Shown here in pieces: positions 1-9,588 of a stretch of 64,000 nucleotides of DNA (the stretch's first letter is position 1; each line of letters opens with the position of its first letter). Origin of the DNA: Marivirga lumbricoides. Lineage in GTDB: Bacteria > Bacteroidota > Bacteroidia > Cytophagales > Cyclobacteriaceae. The translations under genes and the position numbers were made by a program. The notes under the pieces were generated by a model, which saw only the letters and a program-made list of their open reading frames with translations, was not told where the DNA came from and made no database searches. Location: the NCBI RefSeq assembly GCF_014636295.1, contig NZ_BMEC01000006.1, forward strand, positions 186,001-250,000. Reading direction: 5' to 3'.

Positions 1-845
1 TAGCTTTCTTTCTCCTTGTAGTCAAATTCAACTTCAGCAATATCCTTCAAATAAACAATTCTTCCATTTTCATTTTTAACGATCAGGTTGAGTAATTGCT
101 TAGGGTCTTTATATTCACCGGAGATAGAAACAGTTCTTCTTATTTTACCTGTTTTGATATTACCACCGGACATTGTCATATTTTCAGCCTTAACAGCATT
201 TTCTATGTCCGCAAAACTCACTTTACGGGCTTCCATCTGTAAAGGATCCACATTGATTTTTACTTCCTTTTCATCAACACCTCGTATTTCCGCTTTAGAC
301 ATTTCAGGGAATTTCTCTAATTCCTCTTCTAAATATTCTGCATAACCATTCAATGTTTCCAGGCTATAATTTCCTGATAAATTGATGTTTAATATAGGAA
401 ATTCAGAAACATTTAATTCAAATACATTAGGATCATCCTTCAAATCTGATGGCAACTCGGAACGCGCTTTATCTACAGCATCCTTAACTTCCCGCAACGC
501 AGCATCTACATCAGTATCTGTAGTAAATTCCACAATAATTGTGGAGTAATCCTGTACCGAAGTAGACTTGATCTTATCAACGTCAGAAATAGTATTAATT
601 TCCTTTTCCAGAGGGCGTGTAATCAGCTTTTCCATATCAGCCGGTGAATTCCCCGGATGTGGTGTTCCTACATAAATAGTAGGTTGGCTAATCTCAGGAA
701 AGTTCTCCTTTGGTAAATTGATATAGGAAATTACCCCCATCAACACTATAATAAAAGTCAATACATAAACGGTAGTTCTGTTATTAACTGACATGGAGGT
801 CAGTCCGAACTCTTTTTCCAGCTTCTTTTTCTTTTGCTCACTCAT
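1..845 (-). CDS. RND multidrug efflux permease (HAE1/AcrB family), N-terminal part
   Basis: Inner-membrane proton-driven pump subunit, partial: about 281 N-terminal residues are present and the rest lies beyond the left edge. After a charged cytoplasmic start (MSEQKKKKLEKEFGL) comes transmembrane helix 1 (VYVLTFIIVLMGVISYINLP), followed by the conserved LPKENFPEISQPTI segment and the first porter (periplasmic) subdomain with PGNSPADMEKLITRPLE. This order is typical of RND pumps. It lies 24 bp after a membrane-fusion-protein gene and follows TolC and TetR genes on the same strand, so it is the last visible gene of a tripartite efflux operon. The substrate cannot be told; the family covers drugs, detergents and some metals. 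The start was placed at the ATG at 845 because the family begins just before helix 1. Confidence 0.93.
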   Translation of the reverse strand, partial: MSEQKKKKLEKEFGLTSMSVNNRTTVYVLTFIIVLMGVISYINLPKENFPEISQPTIYVGTPHPGNSPADMEKLITRPLEKEINTISDVDKIKSTSVQDYSTIIVEFTTDTDVDAALREVKDAVDKARSELPSDLKDDPNVFELNVSEFPILNINLSGNYSLETLNGYAEYLEEELEKFPEMSKAEIRGVDEKEVKINVDPLQMEARKVSFADIENAVKAENMTMSGGNIKTGKIRRTVSISGEYKDPKQLLNLIVKNENGRIVYLKDIAEVEFDYKEKES

Positions 846-869
846 AAAATTTTGCTTAAAAAAGGCTAA

Positions 870-2006
870 TTATTTTGTAACTTTTACAGTAATTCCATTA
901 ACAGCTTCTCTATAGCCCTCGGAAATTATAACATCTCCTGACTTTAAACCACTAATAATTTCTGTTTCATTGCTATAGGTTTCTCCTGGTTCTACTCTTA
1001 CTTTGTTAGCTACCTTTACACCCTCTTTATTAATAACTGTAAAAACAAACTCGCCTTCACTATCCTCCTGTACTACTTCGGAATTAACCACAATAGCTTC
1101 AGGGTTTTGATAGTTGATTAAATCAATGCGGGCAAACTGGTTTGGTTTTAAGCTGTTCATTTTATCCGTTAATTTAACTTCTATTTGGAAAGTTCTGTTA
1201 GCCTGATTAATTACGTAGCTCAATGCACTTATCTTAGTTGATAGTGTGTCCTTTGTGGAAGGCAAATAAACCTCTACCGGATCGCCCACTTTAAAATCAT
1301 TAATGTACTCTTCTGATACATCCGCTTTCAAGTACATTTCCTCCTGGCTTACCAATGAAAGAACAGGCATTCCAGGAGAAACATATTCTCCTACTTTAGT
1401 AATAACCTCATTCACAATACCACTAAAAGGAGCTCTTATATAAGCTTTAGATAATTGAGTCTGAGCACTTTCTAATTGTCTCTCCAATGACTCTTTTCTG
1501 TTTTTAACCTCCAGATATTGTACTTCAGTACCAATCTCCTGATCCCACAAGTTCTTTTGCTTTTCAAACTTGGTTGTAGCCAACTCCAATGAAGTTTTTA
1601 ATTCATCAATTGTATTTCTTGTACTTTGAGCGTCCAATTGAATCAAAGTCTGTCCTTTTTTAACCACATCACCAGATTCAACATTCACCTGAATTACTCT
1701 TCCTGGTGTTTCAGTGCTCATGTCTATGTTTTTTCTTGAAGCTACCTCTCCTTGCACCTGAATTTTATGAACAAAAGGTGCAGCTTCTAAGGTTTTAGTT
1801 TCTACTAACACAGACTTGTCCATTTGCTTGGCAAATTTCGGATCCAATTGCGCTATCTCCTTCTCCAACTCCCTCACTTCTACTTCTTTCTGCTGAATCT
1901 CCTGCTTTAAAGTTTCTAATTTTGCTTTTTTTGATTCTACATCAGTTTCACCCCCGCAAGATGCTAATAGCAGGATTGAAATGGCTAAAAATAAGGTGTT
2001 TTTCAT
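870..2006 (-). CDS. RND efflux periplasmic adaptor (membrane fusion protein), lipoprotein
   Basis: Periplasmic adaptor that bridges the RND permease and the TolC channel. The start at 2006 gives a lipoprotein signal MKNTLFLAISILLLASCGG with lipobox LLAS-C; an ATG ten codons upstream would add a polar tail before the signal and is less likely. Next come a heptad-rich coiled coil (about residues 25-60), the lipoyl half-motif with GRVIQVNVESGDVVKKGQ, an alpha-hairpin, the second lipoyl half (YIRAPFSGIVNEVITKVGEYV), a beta-barrel domain and a membrane-proximal domain near VRVEPGETYSNETEIISGL. Length (about 378 aa) is normal. It sits 2 bp upstream-to-downstream from the TolC gene stop region and 24 bp before the permease, so co-transcription is expected. 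Confidence 0.93.
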   Translation of the reverse strand: MKNTLFLAISILLLASCGGETDVESKKAKLETLKQEIQQKEVEVRELEKEIAQLDPKFAKQMDKSVLVETKTLEAAPFVHKIQVQGEVASRKNIDMSTETPGRVIQVNVESGDVVKKGQTLIQLDAQSTRNTIDELKTSLELATTKFEKQKNLWDQEIGTEVQYLEVKNRKESLERQLESAQTQLSKAYIRAPFSGIVNEVITKVGEYVSPGMPVLSLVSQEEMYLKADVSEEYINDFKVGDPVEVYLPSTKDTLSTKISALSYVINQANRTFQIEVKLTDKMNSLKPNQFARIDLINYQNPEAIVVNSEVVQEDSEGEFVFTVINKEGVKVANKVRVEPGETYSNETEIISGLKSGDVIISEGYREAVNGITVKVTK

Positions 2007-2038
2007 GTTTCTATTATTTATAATCAATGTGTTCAAAC

Positions 2039-3430
2039 TTAATAAAGTGTTCCTAATGCTTTTTCTAATTCTATTTGTGTGATAACTGCATCATATAATG
2101 CATTGTAATAGTTGGTTTCAGCGGTTTTCCTGGCTGTTTCTGCTTCAATTAATTCATTGCTGCTTCCAACTCCATTATTGTACTTAATCTGAGACTGTTC
2201 AAATACTTTATTTGCTAATTTCTTATTAGCTTCCTGTACTTCCAGGCTTTCTTTTGCACTTCTTAAATTATCTCTCAATTGTCTGATTTCAAGATCTATA
2301 GATTTCTCCAATGCTTCCTTTTGTATATCAAGCTGCTCAATCTGAATCCTATTTCTCTGCATCAGATTTGACCTTCTCAATCCTGTAAATAAATCCCATT
2401 GTAAGCTGATTCCTACCGCACCAAAACTTAACCAGTTGTTATTGAAGTCCCATAGTTCACTAAATTCATTTACACCCGTATTATAGCCGTAGCTAAAGTT
2501 AGCGCTCAGTTTCGGTAAATGAGTAGCTTTGTTATTTTTTAAATCCAGCTCAGAAAGCTCTTTATTAGTCTTTAGAATTCTATAGTCAACCCTTTGCTCA
2601 TAATTAAATTGTTCAATTTGAGTAGCATACTCAGTAACATTTAGAGAAAGGTTCTTCACATCTCCGGAAAGAGTAATTTCTTCTGACAATGGAAGACCCA
2701 TTTGAAACTTTAAAAGGTCCATAGCATAGTTTAACCCTCTTTGAATTTTATTTTTCTCCGTTTTTGTATTGTTTAGATTCACCTGTACTCTGTCTACCTC
2801 TATACTTTCAGCAAATCCATTCTCGTTCAAAGCTCTCGTATCATTTAGTAATTCTTCCAACTGATTAATGTTGGCGTCTACTAACTCACTTCTTTCCTGA
2901 TTAATCAATACAGTATAATAAGCTTTGGTTACTGCTTCAACTGTTTCTATTTCTGATTGATTAGTCTCTTTTTGACGCAGTTCCCTTAAGGTCTTAGCGG
3001 CCTGAAGACCTACAAAATAAGACCCATCAAATATCAATTGCGAAACTGAAAAAGTAGCATTCCCATCGTAATTAGGGCTAAATTGAACCGGAGTAAACCC
3101 TTCAGGATCGAAAGGCTCGTTACTTGTGGTGTCCGGACCAAATAACGCATTGGGCAAAAATGCTTTTTGTACCTCGTAGTTATAATTAATGTTACTTCGC
3201 ACACTTGCCTGAGGCAAACCCATCGCCCTGGTTTCGCCTACTTGCGTTTCAGCTATCCCTTCCTGTAATCGCGTAGATTGTAATGTGTAATTGTTTTCCA
3301 AAGCGAACTGTACACATTCTTCCAAACTCAATGGCTGATCTGTGCTAATTTGCTGGGCACTTCCCCATTCAGGAGTACTAAAGCAAATTATTGATACGAT
3401 GATGACTAATTTGTTAAGCTTTTTGCTCAT
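2039..3430 (-). CDS. TolC family outer-membrane efflux protein
   Basis: Outer-membrane channel of the tripartite pump. It has a signal peptide (LVIIVSIICFSTPEWGSAQQ), then PLSLEECVQFALENNYTLQS, the usual first helix of TolC-like proteins, and two OEP repeats of long amphipathic helices interleaved with strands. The second repeat shows SLQWDLFTGLRRSNLMQRN, the typical WDLF-G equatorial motif, and the C-terminal repeat ends in ETNYYNALYDAVITQIELEKALG. At 463 aa its length is usual. The first codons overlap the end of the upstream TetR gene by 17 bp, which implies translational coupling and one transcript with the regulator. Confidence 0.93.
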   Translation of the reverse strand: MSKKLNKLVIIVSIICFSTPEWGSAQQISTDQPLSLEECVQFALENNYTLQSTRLQEGIAETQVGETRAMGLPQASVRSNINYNYEVQKAFLPNALFGPDTTSNEPFDPEGFTPVQFSPNYDGNATFSVSQLIFDGSYFVGLQAAKTLRELRQKETNQSEIETVEAVTKAYYTVLINQERSELVDANINQLEELLNDTRALNENGFAESIEVDRVQVNLNNTKTEKNKIQRGLNYAMDLLKFQMGLPLSEEITLSGDVKNLSLNVTEYATQIEQFNYEQRVDYRILKTNKELSELDLKNNKATHLPKLSANFSYGYNTGVNEFSELWDFNNNWLSFGAVGISLQWDLFTGLRRSNLMQRNRIQIEQLDIQKEALEKSIDLEIRQLRDNLRSAKESLEVQEANKKLANKVFEQSQIKYNNGVGSSNELIEAETARKTAETNYYNALYDAVITQIELEKALGTLY

Positions 3431-4025
3431 GATTTACATAAAAATTATATTGTTCTCTACCTTTTTCTGTTAAAATACCATGTATAAAATGATCAAACAT
3501 TTGAACATGTACTGTCTTAAAATCAAATCTATCTCTCGGAAAAATATTATCAAATGCCAATTGTACTTCCTCAATTCTAAGAATAGCTAATATCTCCACG
3601 TTAATTTCCTTACGAAACAGGCCTTCTTTAATCCCCTGATAAAGGATACTAATCAGTAAGTCCTGCATGAATTCCTGCTTAAACTCAATCACTTTTTTAT
3701 AAGCTTTAGGATAATACTTTTGTAAATCGTATATCAAAGTCGGGTTTACAGTTTCTGTCTGCTTTTTCATACATAAAGAAATCTGAAATAAAGCCTGTAC
3801 AGCGTTCTCAGTATTATTCACTGCCTCAATAATTGACTTTTTATGATTCTCAAAGTGGCCTTTAATGGTGTTTTGAATGATAGCACTTTTGTCTCTGAAA
3901 AACTGGTAAATAGTTTTTTTACTTACTCCATTTTTCCTTGCAATATCATCCATGGTCACAGACCTTAAACCAAATTGCATAAAAAGGCTTTTCGCACACT
4001 CTAATATATTTTTCTCTGTACTCAA
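3414..4025 (-). CDS. TetR/AcrR family transcriptional repressor
   Basis: DNA-binding regulator at the head of the efflux operon. The N-terminal helix-turn-helix is clear: ILECAKSLFMQFGLRSVTMD followed by DIARKNGVSKKTIYQFFRDK (residues about 8-48). The C-terminal ligand domain is variable, as expected, so the inducer cannot be inferred. The 203 aa length is standard. Being first in the operon, and overlapping tolC by 17 bp, it probably autoregulates itself together with the pump genes. A 7-bp inverted repeat and a -7-like motif lie in its leader (see the regulatory entry). Confidence 0.92.
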   Translation of the reverse strand: MSTEKNILECAKSLFMQFGLRSVTMDDIARKNGVSKKTIYQFFRDKSAIIQNTIKGHFENHKKSIIEAVNNTENAVQALFQISLCMKKQTETVNPTLIYDLQKYYPKAYKKVIEFKQEFMQDLLISILYQGIKEGLFRKEINVEILAILRIEEVQLAFDNIFPRDRFDFKTVHVQMFDHFIHGILTEKGREQYNFYVNHEQKA

Positions 4026-4051
4026 ATTCGTTATATTGCAAAAATTGTAAA

Positions 4052-4102
4052 GGAAACTTTAGTTTTATTTTTAGTTTCCGTGGTTTCCAACGGGCAAATG
4101 TA
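4052..4102 (-). promoter_or_regulatory. Probable promoter and operator of the TetR-efflux operon
   Basis: On the minus strand, TACATTTG at 4102-4095 matches the Bacteroidota -7 consensus TAnnTTTG; no clear -33 TTG is seen at the ideal distance. Just downstream in the transcript, GGAAACT (4052-4058) and AGTTTCC (4073-4079) form a perfect 7-bp inverted repeat with a 14-bp spacer, so the half-site starts are 21 bp apart, two helical turns. That position suits an autoregulatory TetR-family operator. The operator role is inference. Confidence 0.45.
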
Positions 4103-4245
4103 AAATATGTTTTCGCATTATAAAAACTTTTATGAAAAATATTTATAAACCTATGAATCAGTGAGATACATTTGTTAATGGCAATCGTTTGCAAAGAAAA
4201 TCAATGAAAAAACAACATGACAGTTCGAGATATTTTTAGCCAAAA

Positions 4246-5073
4246 ATGAAAGATTACAGTATTAAATTTGGCCAGAATCATTTGAGTTATAGAATATCCG
4301 GTGCAGGTCAAAACTTTTTATTAGCCTTTCATGGCTTTGGTCAGAATGCCTCAATATATGACTCATTTGAGAAAAACCTGAGTAATAAATATACCATATT
4401 AAGTTTTGATATTTTCTACCATGGAAATAGTGACTGGAAGGAAAAAAATAAAGCTTTAACAAAAAGTGACTGGAAGCAAATTGTAGAGAAAGTTCTTAGT
4501 ACTCACGGTATATCTACCTTCGCAGTGTGCGGTTACAGCATGGGAGGAAAATTTGCTATGGCAACACTGGAAGCATTCCAGAATAGCATAAACCAATTTA
4601 TATTAATAGCTCCTGATGGTGTAAAAACATCCTTTTGGTATAGCCTCGCCACCTACCCAATAGCCTTCAGAAAATTCTTTAGGGCAATGATTACCCAACC
4701 GAAATACTTTCAGCACTTACTTAGGTTCTCTAAAAACTTAGGCCTGGTAGATAAAAGCCTTATAAAATTTGCTAACAGCCAAATGAATACCCGGGCCAAA
4801 AGACGAAGAGTGTACCTGGCCTGGGTAATGTTTCGTCACCTAACCTTCAACTTAAAAAATATAGCTGGAATTTTAAATCAGCATCAAATACCTACTTATA
4901 TGATTACAGGTAAATACGACAAAATCATTACCTCAGGTAATATGATGAATTTACTAACACATGTTAATGAATATGAAAACATTATCTTAGAGTCTGGTCA
5001 TAACTCCCTTATTGCTGATACCGCAGTTTATTTCAGGGAAAATCCGAAAAAACTAAAGTTTAAAATAGACTAA
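4246..5073 (+). CDS. Alpha/beta-hydrolase fold protein
   Basis: Cytoplasmic alpha/beta hydrolase of unknown substrate. It shows the oxyanion region FHGFGQNASIYDSF near residue 30, the nucleophile elbow GYSMGG with Ser98, an acid candidate in GKYDKI and a catalytic His in ESGHNSL near the C-terminus, so the triad looks complete. At 275 aa it is a single domain with a short lid. There is no signal peptide. It is transcribed divergently from the efflux operon and ahead of purL, but nothing in the context fixes its role. Esterase, lipase-like or MenH-like functions are all possible. Confidence 0.85.
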   Translation: MKDYSIKFGQNHLSYRISGAGQNFLLAFHGFGQNASIYDSFEKNLSNKYTILSFDIFYHGNSDWKEKNKALTKSDWKQIVEKVLSTHGISTFAVCGYSMGGKFAMATLEAFQNSINQFILIAPDGVKTSFWYSLATYPIAFRKFFRAMITQPKYFQHLLRFSKNLGLVDKSLIKFANSQMNTRAKRRRVYLAWVMFRHLTFNLKNIAGILNQHQIPTYMITGKYDKIITSGNMMNLLTHVNEYENIILESGHNSLIADTAVYFRENPKKLKFKID

Positions 5074-5151
5074 TTTTCTAATTGCCTTAACCCCTGTTTC
5101 TTTATAAAGAAATTGTCTTAAACTTTGACTTAATAAATTATTTAGATTTTC

Positions 5152-5159
5152 TACCTTTG
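5152..5159 (+). promoter_or_regulatory. -7 promoter element upstream of purL
   Basis: TACCTTTG fits the Bacteroidota -7 consensus TAnnTTTG and is identical to the element before the tRNA-Gln and the cold-shock gene in this window. A TTTG lies 24 bp upstream, longer than the usual spacing of about 19 bp. The predicted transcript would start about 30 bp before the purL ATG. Confidence 0.5.
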
Positions 5160-5195
5160 CCACTCGAAACAACTCCACTTATTATATAATACATC

Positions 5196-8100
5196 ATGCT
5201 AAGTTTTTTTCAGGGAAAGTCTCATCAGATTTATGCCGTTGGCCATCAAAAAACATTTTCGACAGAAGATTTAGATAAACTTCTATGGCTTTTTAATGCG
5301 AAAGAGCAGGTCACACCTGAACTATTGAAAGAAGTTTATGTGGGGCCGAGAAAGGAAATGGTGAGTCCTTGGAGCACAAATGCTGTGGAAATTACTCAAA
5401 CCATGGGTATTGATGGTATTTTTAGAATTGAAATATTTGAAAAGCTTTCCAGCCTATCTGATAGTATAGATCCTATGCTCCAGGCAAAGTATCAGGGACT
5501 CAGTGAGAAGATTTTCAACATTGATATTGATCCTGAAGACGTTTTGCTAGTTGATGATATTGCAGCTTACAATCAAAAAGAAGGCCTTGCCTTGAACGAT
5601 GATGAGGTTGAATACCTAAAAAATGTAAGCAAAGAGCTCGGAAGAAAACTGACAGATAGCGAAGTGTTCGGATTTTCCCAGGTGAACTCAGAACACTGTC
5701 GACATAAGATTTTCAACGGAACATTTGTGATAGATGGCCAGGAAATGCCTTCTACCCTATTTCAACTTATCAAGAAGACCTCTAAAGAAAATCCTAATAG
5801 AATTATTTCTGCTTATAAGGACAATGTTGCTTACCTCAAAGGGCCCCGTGTACAGCAATTTGCTCCGTCAGATCAAACTAAAGCAGATTTCTTTGTTAAA
5901 AAAGAATTTAATGCCACTATTTCTTTAAAAGCAGAGACACATAATTTTCCTACCACTGTTGAACCATTTTATGGTGCAGCAACAGGATCAGGAGGAGAAA
6001 TAAGAGACAGAATGGCCGGAGGAAAAGCAGGAATCCCTTTAGCAGGAACTGCTGTTTACATGACTTCCTACTCAAGGTTAAAAGAAAACAGGCCATGGGA
6101 GAATGGTATGAAAGAGCGAAAGTGGCTATATCAGTCGCCAATGGATATCCTCATCAAAGCCTCTAATGGTGCCTCTGATTTTGGGAATAAATTTGGGCAG
6201 CCTTTAATTGCCGGCTCCGTTCTTACTTTTGAGCATGAGCAAAATGGTAAAAAATATGGCTTTGATAAGGTTATCATGCAGGCAGGTGGTATTGGTTATG
6301 GCATATTAGAAGAAAGCCAGAAAGATAAACCTCAAAAGGGTGATAAAATCATAGTGATGGGGGGTGACAATTACCGCATAGGTATGGGAGGAAGTGCTGT
6401 TTCTTCTGTAGATACCGGCCAGTTTGAAAGCCAGATAGAACTCAATGCAGTACAAAGAGCTAATCCTGAAATGCAGAAAAGAGTGGCTAACGCTATAAGA
6501 GCAATGGCTGAATCAGGTAAAAACCCGATAATTTCAATACATGACCATGGCGCTGGTGGACATCTTAATTGTTTATCCGAATTAGTGGAAGATACTGGTG
6601 GTAAAATTGATTTGAAAAAACTTCCTGTAGGAGATTCCACATTATCTGCCAAAGAAATCATAGGAAATGAATCCCAGGAAAGAATGGGATTGGTGATAAA
6701 GGAAAAAGACCTGCATATTCTTGAGAAAGTATCTAAAAGAGAGCGAGCCCCTTTCTATGTAGTAGGAGAAATTACAGGAGATCAGCATTTTAGCTTCGAA
6801 AATACTGAGGGAAAGAAAAACCCTGTAGACTGGCCATTAGCTTCCATGTTTGGAAACTCCCCAAAAACCTTATTGACAGATAGCAGAAGGCAGGAAAAAT
6901 TTTCTGAAATACATTATACTTCAAGTAAAATAGAAGAGTACTTAAAAGAAGTACTGAAGTTAGAGTCTGTGGCCTGTAAAGATTGGCTTACCAATAAAGT
7001 GGACCGATGTGTTACCGGTAGAGTTGCCAAACAACAAACTACTGGACCTATTCAATTGCCTCTTAACAATGTTGCAGTGATGGCGCTTGATTTCCAGGGT
7101 GAAAAAGGTATTGCCACCTCTATAGGACACTCTCCGGTTAGTGCATTGGTAAATCCTACTGCTGGCTCTCAATTGGCAATAGCAGAAGCATTAACCAATA
7201 TAATTTGGGCTCCTATTGAAGAAGGCTTGAAAGGTATTTCTTTAAGCGCTAACTGGATGTGGCCTGCGAAAAATGAGGGAGAAAATGCAAGGCTATACGA
7301 AGCAGTGGAGGCTGTAAGCAACTTTGCCATTGCTCTTGGAATTAATATTCCAACAGGAAAAGATTCATTATCTATGGTGCAAAAATATCCCGATGGGGAG
7401 AAGGTATACGCCCCGGGAACTGTGATTATATCTGCCGGTGGTGAAGTATCAGACATTAAAAAAGTAATCAGCCCTGCTTTAAAACCTGTGAATGATAGCA
7501 GGATTCTTTACATCAACCTTCTTAAAGACAGCTATGAGCTCGGTGGAAGTGCTTTTGCTCAAGTAAGGAATGAACTGGGGGCAAAAACTTCTCAAGCCAA
7601 AGATGTTACTCATTTTAAGAAAGCTTTCGAAGTTATTCAACAGTTTGTTCAGGATCAAAGAATACTGGCCGGACATGATATTGGCTCAGGTGGTTTAATT
7701 ACCTCCCTGTTGGAAATGTGTTTTCCTCATAATAATTGGGGAATGGATTTAAACTTAGTCTCTATTCCTGAAGAAGATTTAGTAAAAGTACTATTCAGCG
7801 AACAACCTGGCCTGTTGCTTCAGGTAAATGATCTTTCAGTTCTGGAAGAGCTAAAAACCAATGATATTCAGTTTTATGATCTTGGTAAAATACATCAACA
7901 AGATACTTTAACTATTCAAAAAAACACCACTAACTTAGTGCTTTCTATTCCACAACTGCGAGATGAGTGGTATGAAACCTCCTTTTTGTTGGATAGCAAA
8001 CAGAGTGGCGCAGAGCTTGCACAACAGAGGTTCGATAATTACAAATCACAGGAGCTTAAGTTTGATTTCCCTCAACATTTTAAAGGCACCTGGGAATCTT

Positions 8101-8888
8101 TAGGTTTAGACAAAAACCGTACAACAGCTTCCGGAGTAAAAGCCGCTATTATCCGTGAAAAAGGTGTAAACAGCGACAGAGAGATGGCTTATATGATGTA
8201 TATGGCTGGTTTCGATGTGAAAGACATTCACATGACTGACCTGATGAGTGGTGAAGAAGACCTTACTGATGTGAATTTCATTGTTTTTACCGGAGGTTTC
8301 TCTAATTCAGATGTGCTCGGTTCTGCAAAGGGCTGGGCTGGTGCTTTCAAATACAACGAAAATGCTAAATCTGCCCTCGATAATTTTTACAAAAGAAAAG
8401 ATACACTAAGTCTTGGAGTGTGCAATGGCTGTCAATTAATGATAGCATTGGATCTTGTTTATCCTGAGCACAAGCAAAAAATTACAATGGAACACAACAG
8501 CTCTCATAAATTTGAATGTGGCTTTGTGAACGTTGATGTGCCTAAAAATAATTCAGTGATGCTATCTTCTCTGGAAGGCAGTAGAATGGGTATTTGGATA
8601 GCACATGGTGAAGGTCGCTTTGTAATGCCGGAAAAAGAGTCTGCTTACCATATTGCTGCTAAGTATTCTTACACAGCTTATCCTGCAAGCCCGAATGGCT
8701 CTTCATTTAACACCGCTGCTGTTTGCTCGGAAGACGGCAGACATTTAGCAATAATGCCACACCTGGAAAGGAGTATATTCCCTTGGAACTGGGCTCACTA
8801 TCCTGAAGACAGGCTTGAAGATGAATTATCCCCTTGGGTAGAAGCTTTGGTTAATGCTTTTAACTGGGTGAAAAAACATCAAAAATAG
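5196..8888 (+). CDS. purL: Phosphoribosylformylglycinamidine synthase, single-chain
   Basis: Fourth step of purine synthesis: ATP-dependent conversion of FGAR and glutamine to FGAM. At 1230 aa this is the long single-chain form, as in proteobacteria and eukaryotes, not the split PurLQS. The N-terminal PurS-like part begins MLSFFQGKSHQIYAV. The synthetase domain shows SEHCRHKIF and KAETHNFPTTVEPF with GSGGEIRDR, and its second half has HDIGSGGLITSLLEM. The C-terminal class I glutaminase domain has LGVCNGCQLM with nucleophile Cys1076, and HLERSIFPWNW near the end. All catalytic segments look intact. It is a single-gene unit with its own -7 element; no other pur gene is adjacent. Confidence 0.97.
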   Translation: MLSFFQGKSHQIYAVGHQKTFSTEDLDKLLWLFNAKEQVTPELLKEVYVGPRKEMVSPWSTNAVEITQTMGIDGIFRIEIFEKLSSLSDSIDPMLQAKYQGLSEKIFNIDIDPEDVLLVDDIAAYNQKEGLALNDDEVEYLKNVSKELGRKLTDSEVFGFSQVNSEHCRHKIFNGTFVIDGQEMPSTLFQLIKKTSKENPNRIISAYKDNVAYLKGPRVQQFAPSDQTKADFFVKKEFNATISLKAETHNFPTTVEPFYGAATGSGGEIRDRMAGGKAGIPLAGTAVYMTSYSRLKENRPWENGMKERKWLYQSPMDILIKASNGASDFGNKFGQPLIAGSVLTFEHEQNGKKYGFDKVIMQAGGIGYGILEESQKDKPQKGDKIIVMGGDNYRIGMGGSAVSSVDTGQFESQIELNAVQRANPEMQKRVANAIRAMAESGKNPIISIHDHGAGGHLNCLSELVEDTGGKIDLKKLPVGDSTLSAKEIIGNESQERMGLVIKEKDLHILEKVSKRERAPFYVVGEITGDQHFSFENTEGKKNPVDWPLASMFGNSPKTLLTDSRRQEKFSEIHYTSSKIEEYLKEVLKLESVACKDWLTNKVDRCVTGRVAKQQTTGPIQLPLNNVAVMALDFQGEKGIATSIGHSPVSALVNPTAGSQLAIAEALTNIIWAPIEEGLKGISLSANWMWPAKNEGENARLYEAVEAVSNFAIALGINIPTGKDSLSMVQKYPDGEKVYAPGTVIISAGGEVSDIKKVISPALKPVNDSRILYINLLKDSYELGGSAFAQVRNELGAKTSQAKDVTHFKKAFEVIQQFVQDQRILAGHDIGSGGLITSLLEMCFPHNNWGMDLNLVSIPEEDLVKVLFSEQPGLLLQVNDLSVLEELKTNDIQFYDLGKIHQQDTLTIQKNTTNLVLSIPQLRDEWYETSFLLDSKQSGAELAQQRFDNYKSQELKFDFPQHFKGTWESLGLDKNRTTASGVKAAIIREKGVNSDREMAYMMYMAGFDVKDIHMTDLMSGEEDLTDVNFIVFTGGFSNSDVLGSAKGWAGAFKYNENAKSALDNFYKRKDTLSLGVCNGCQLMIALDLVYPEHKQKITMEHNSSHKFECGFVNVDVPKNNSVMLSSLEGSRMGIWIAHGEGRFVMPEKESAYHIAAKYSYTAYPASPNGSSFNTAAVCSEDGRHLAIMPHLERSIFPWNWAHYPEDRLEDELSPWVEALVNAFNWVKKHQK

Positions 8889-8947
8889 CATGCAAAATAT
8901 ATAACTTCATTTCTCAGTGTAATTAAAAATATAAACCACCTACAGCC

Positions 8948-9450
8948 ATGGTTAATTTTTTTAATTGCACTGACCCTATCTGTAATACTATTCTTTCTTG
9001 TAGTGTAAATAGAAATCTTTCCGGAGGATATAATTGTGATTCTGATTTTGCCGATTACAATTCCTTAACCTAATTCAACAGCATATAAACTTGCTTGTCC
9101 TTAAGAAATGAACTTGAATGATTAGGGTGTCTTTATGATCCTAAACCAAGCTTCTATATTGTGTTTCATGAAATTCCGAAATAGCTGAATTAGGTTGCCT
9201 ACGAACAAACAGAATCCCATTCTCTTTTGCCAAAGGGATAATGTAGAAAGGCATTCAATAAGAATAGACAAGGGAAAAATAGTTGATCTAAACAAATGGA
9301 CCTTTCTTCATAAATTTTACTGATGGCAGGAACAATGATGTTATTTGGCTGGGCTTTACTACTGATTTATACACCAAAAAATCTTTAAAGGCCCACATTA
9401 CAGTAATCAGCATTTTAAATAATTATCCATATAAACCCACATCAAAATAA
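8948..9450 (+). pseudogene. Decayed duplicate of the downstream lipoprotein gene
   Basis: This stretch has no open frame, but its translation follows the intact lipoprotein at 9589-10149 along the whole length. Frame from 8948: CNTILSCSVNRNLSGGY matches the lipobox region LSSCYLTREYPVEYDY; then LRNELE-stop-LGCLYDPKPSFYIVF matches IRNHLELLGYTYEPNSSKFLV, with a TGA where the paralogue has TTA. In-frame stops occur at 9071, 9086 and further on. After a frameshift, NGPFFINFTDGRNNDVIWLG and FTTDLY (from 9295) match GTFVINFTDKEDYSMIWQGYTTDLY, ending at a TAA at 9448-9450. It is therefore a tandem-duplicate relic, not an empty spacer. Confidence 0.85.
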
Positions 9451-9588
9451 AAAATCCGTACTTTAATAAACCTGCGTATTATATATATGAAAATTTACAG
9501 ACATTAATATTTAACTCTTGTGAATTTTCTAAATTTTAATATAATCTATGTTTTAGTAACATTTAATCAAAATGATTGTTAAATTTAA

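Noticed and set aside
3946-4194. 82-codon minus-strand frame before the TetR gene
   Set aside because: Overlaps the TetR helix-turn-helix in another frame and covers its promoter and inverted repeat; no domain-like pattern.
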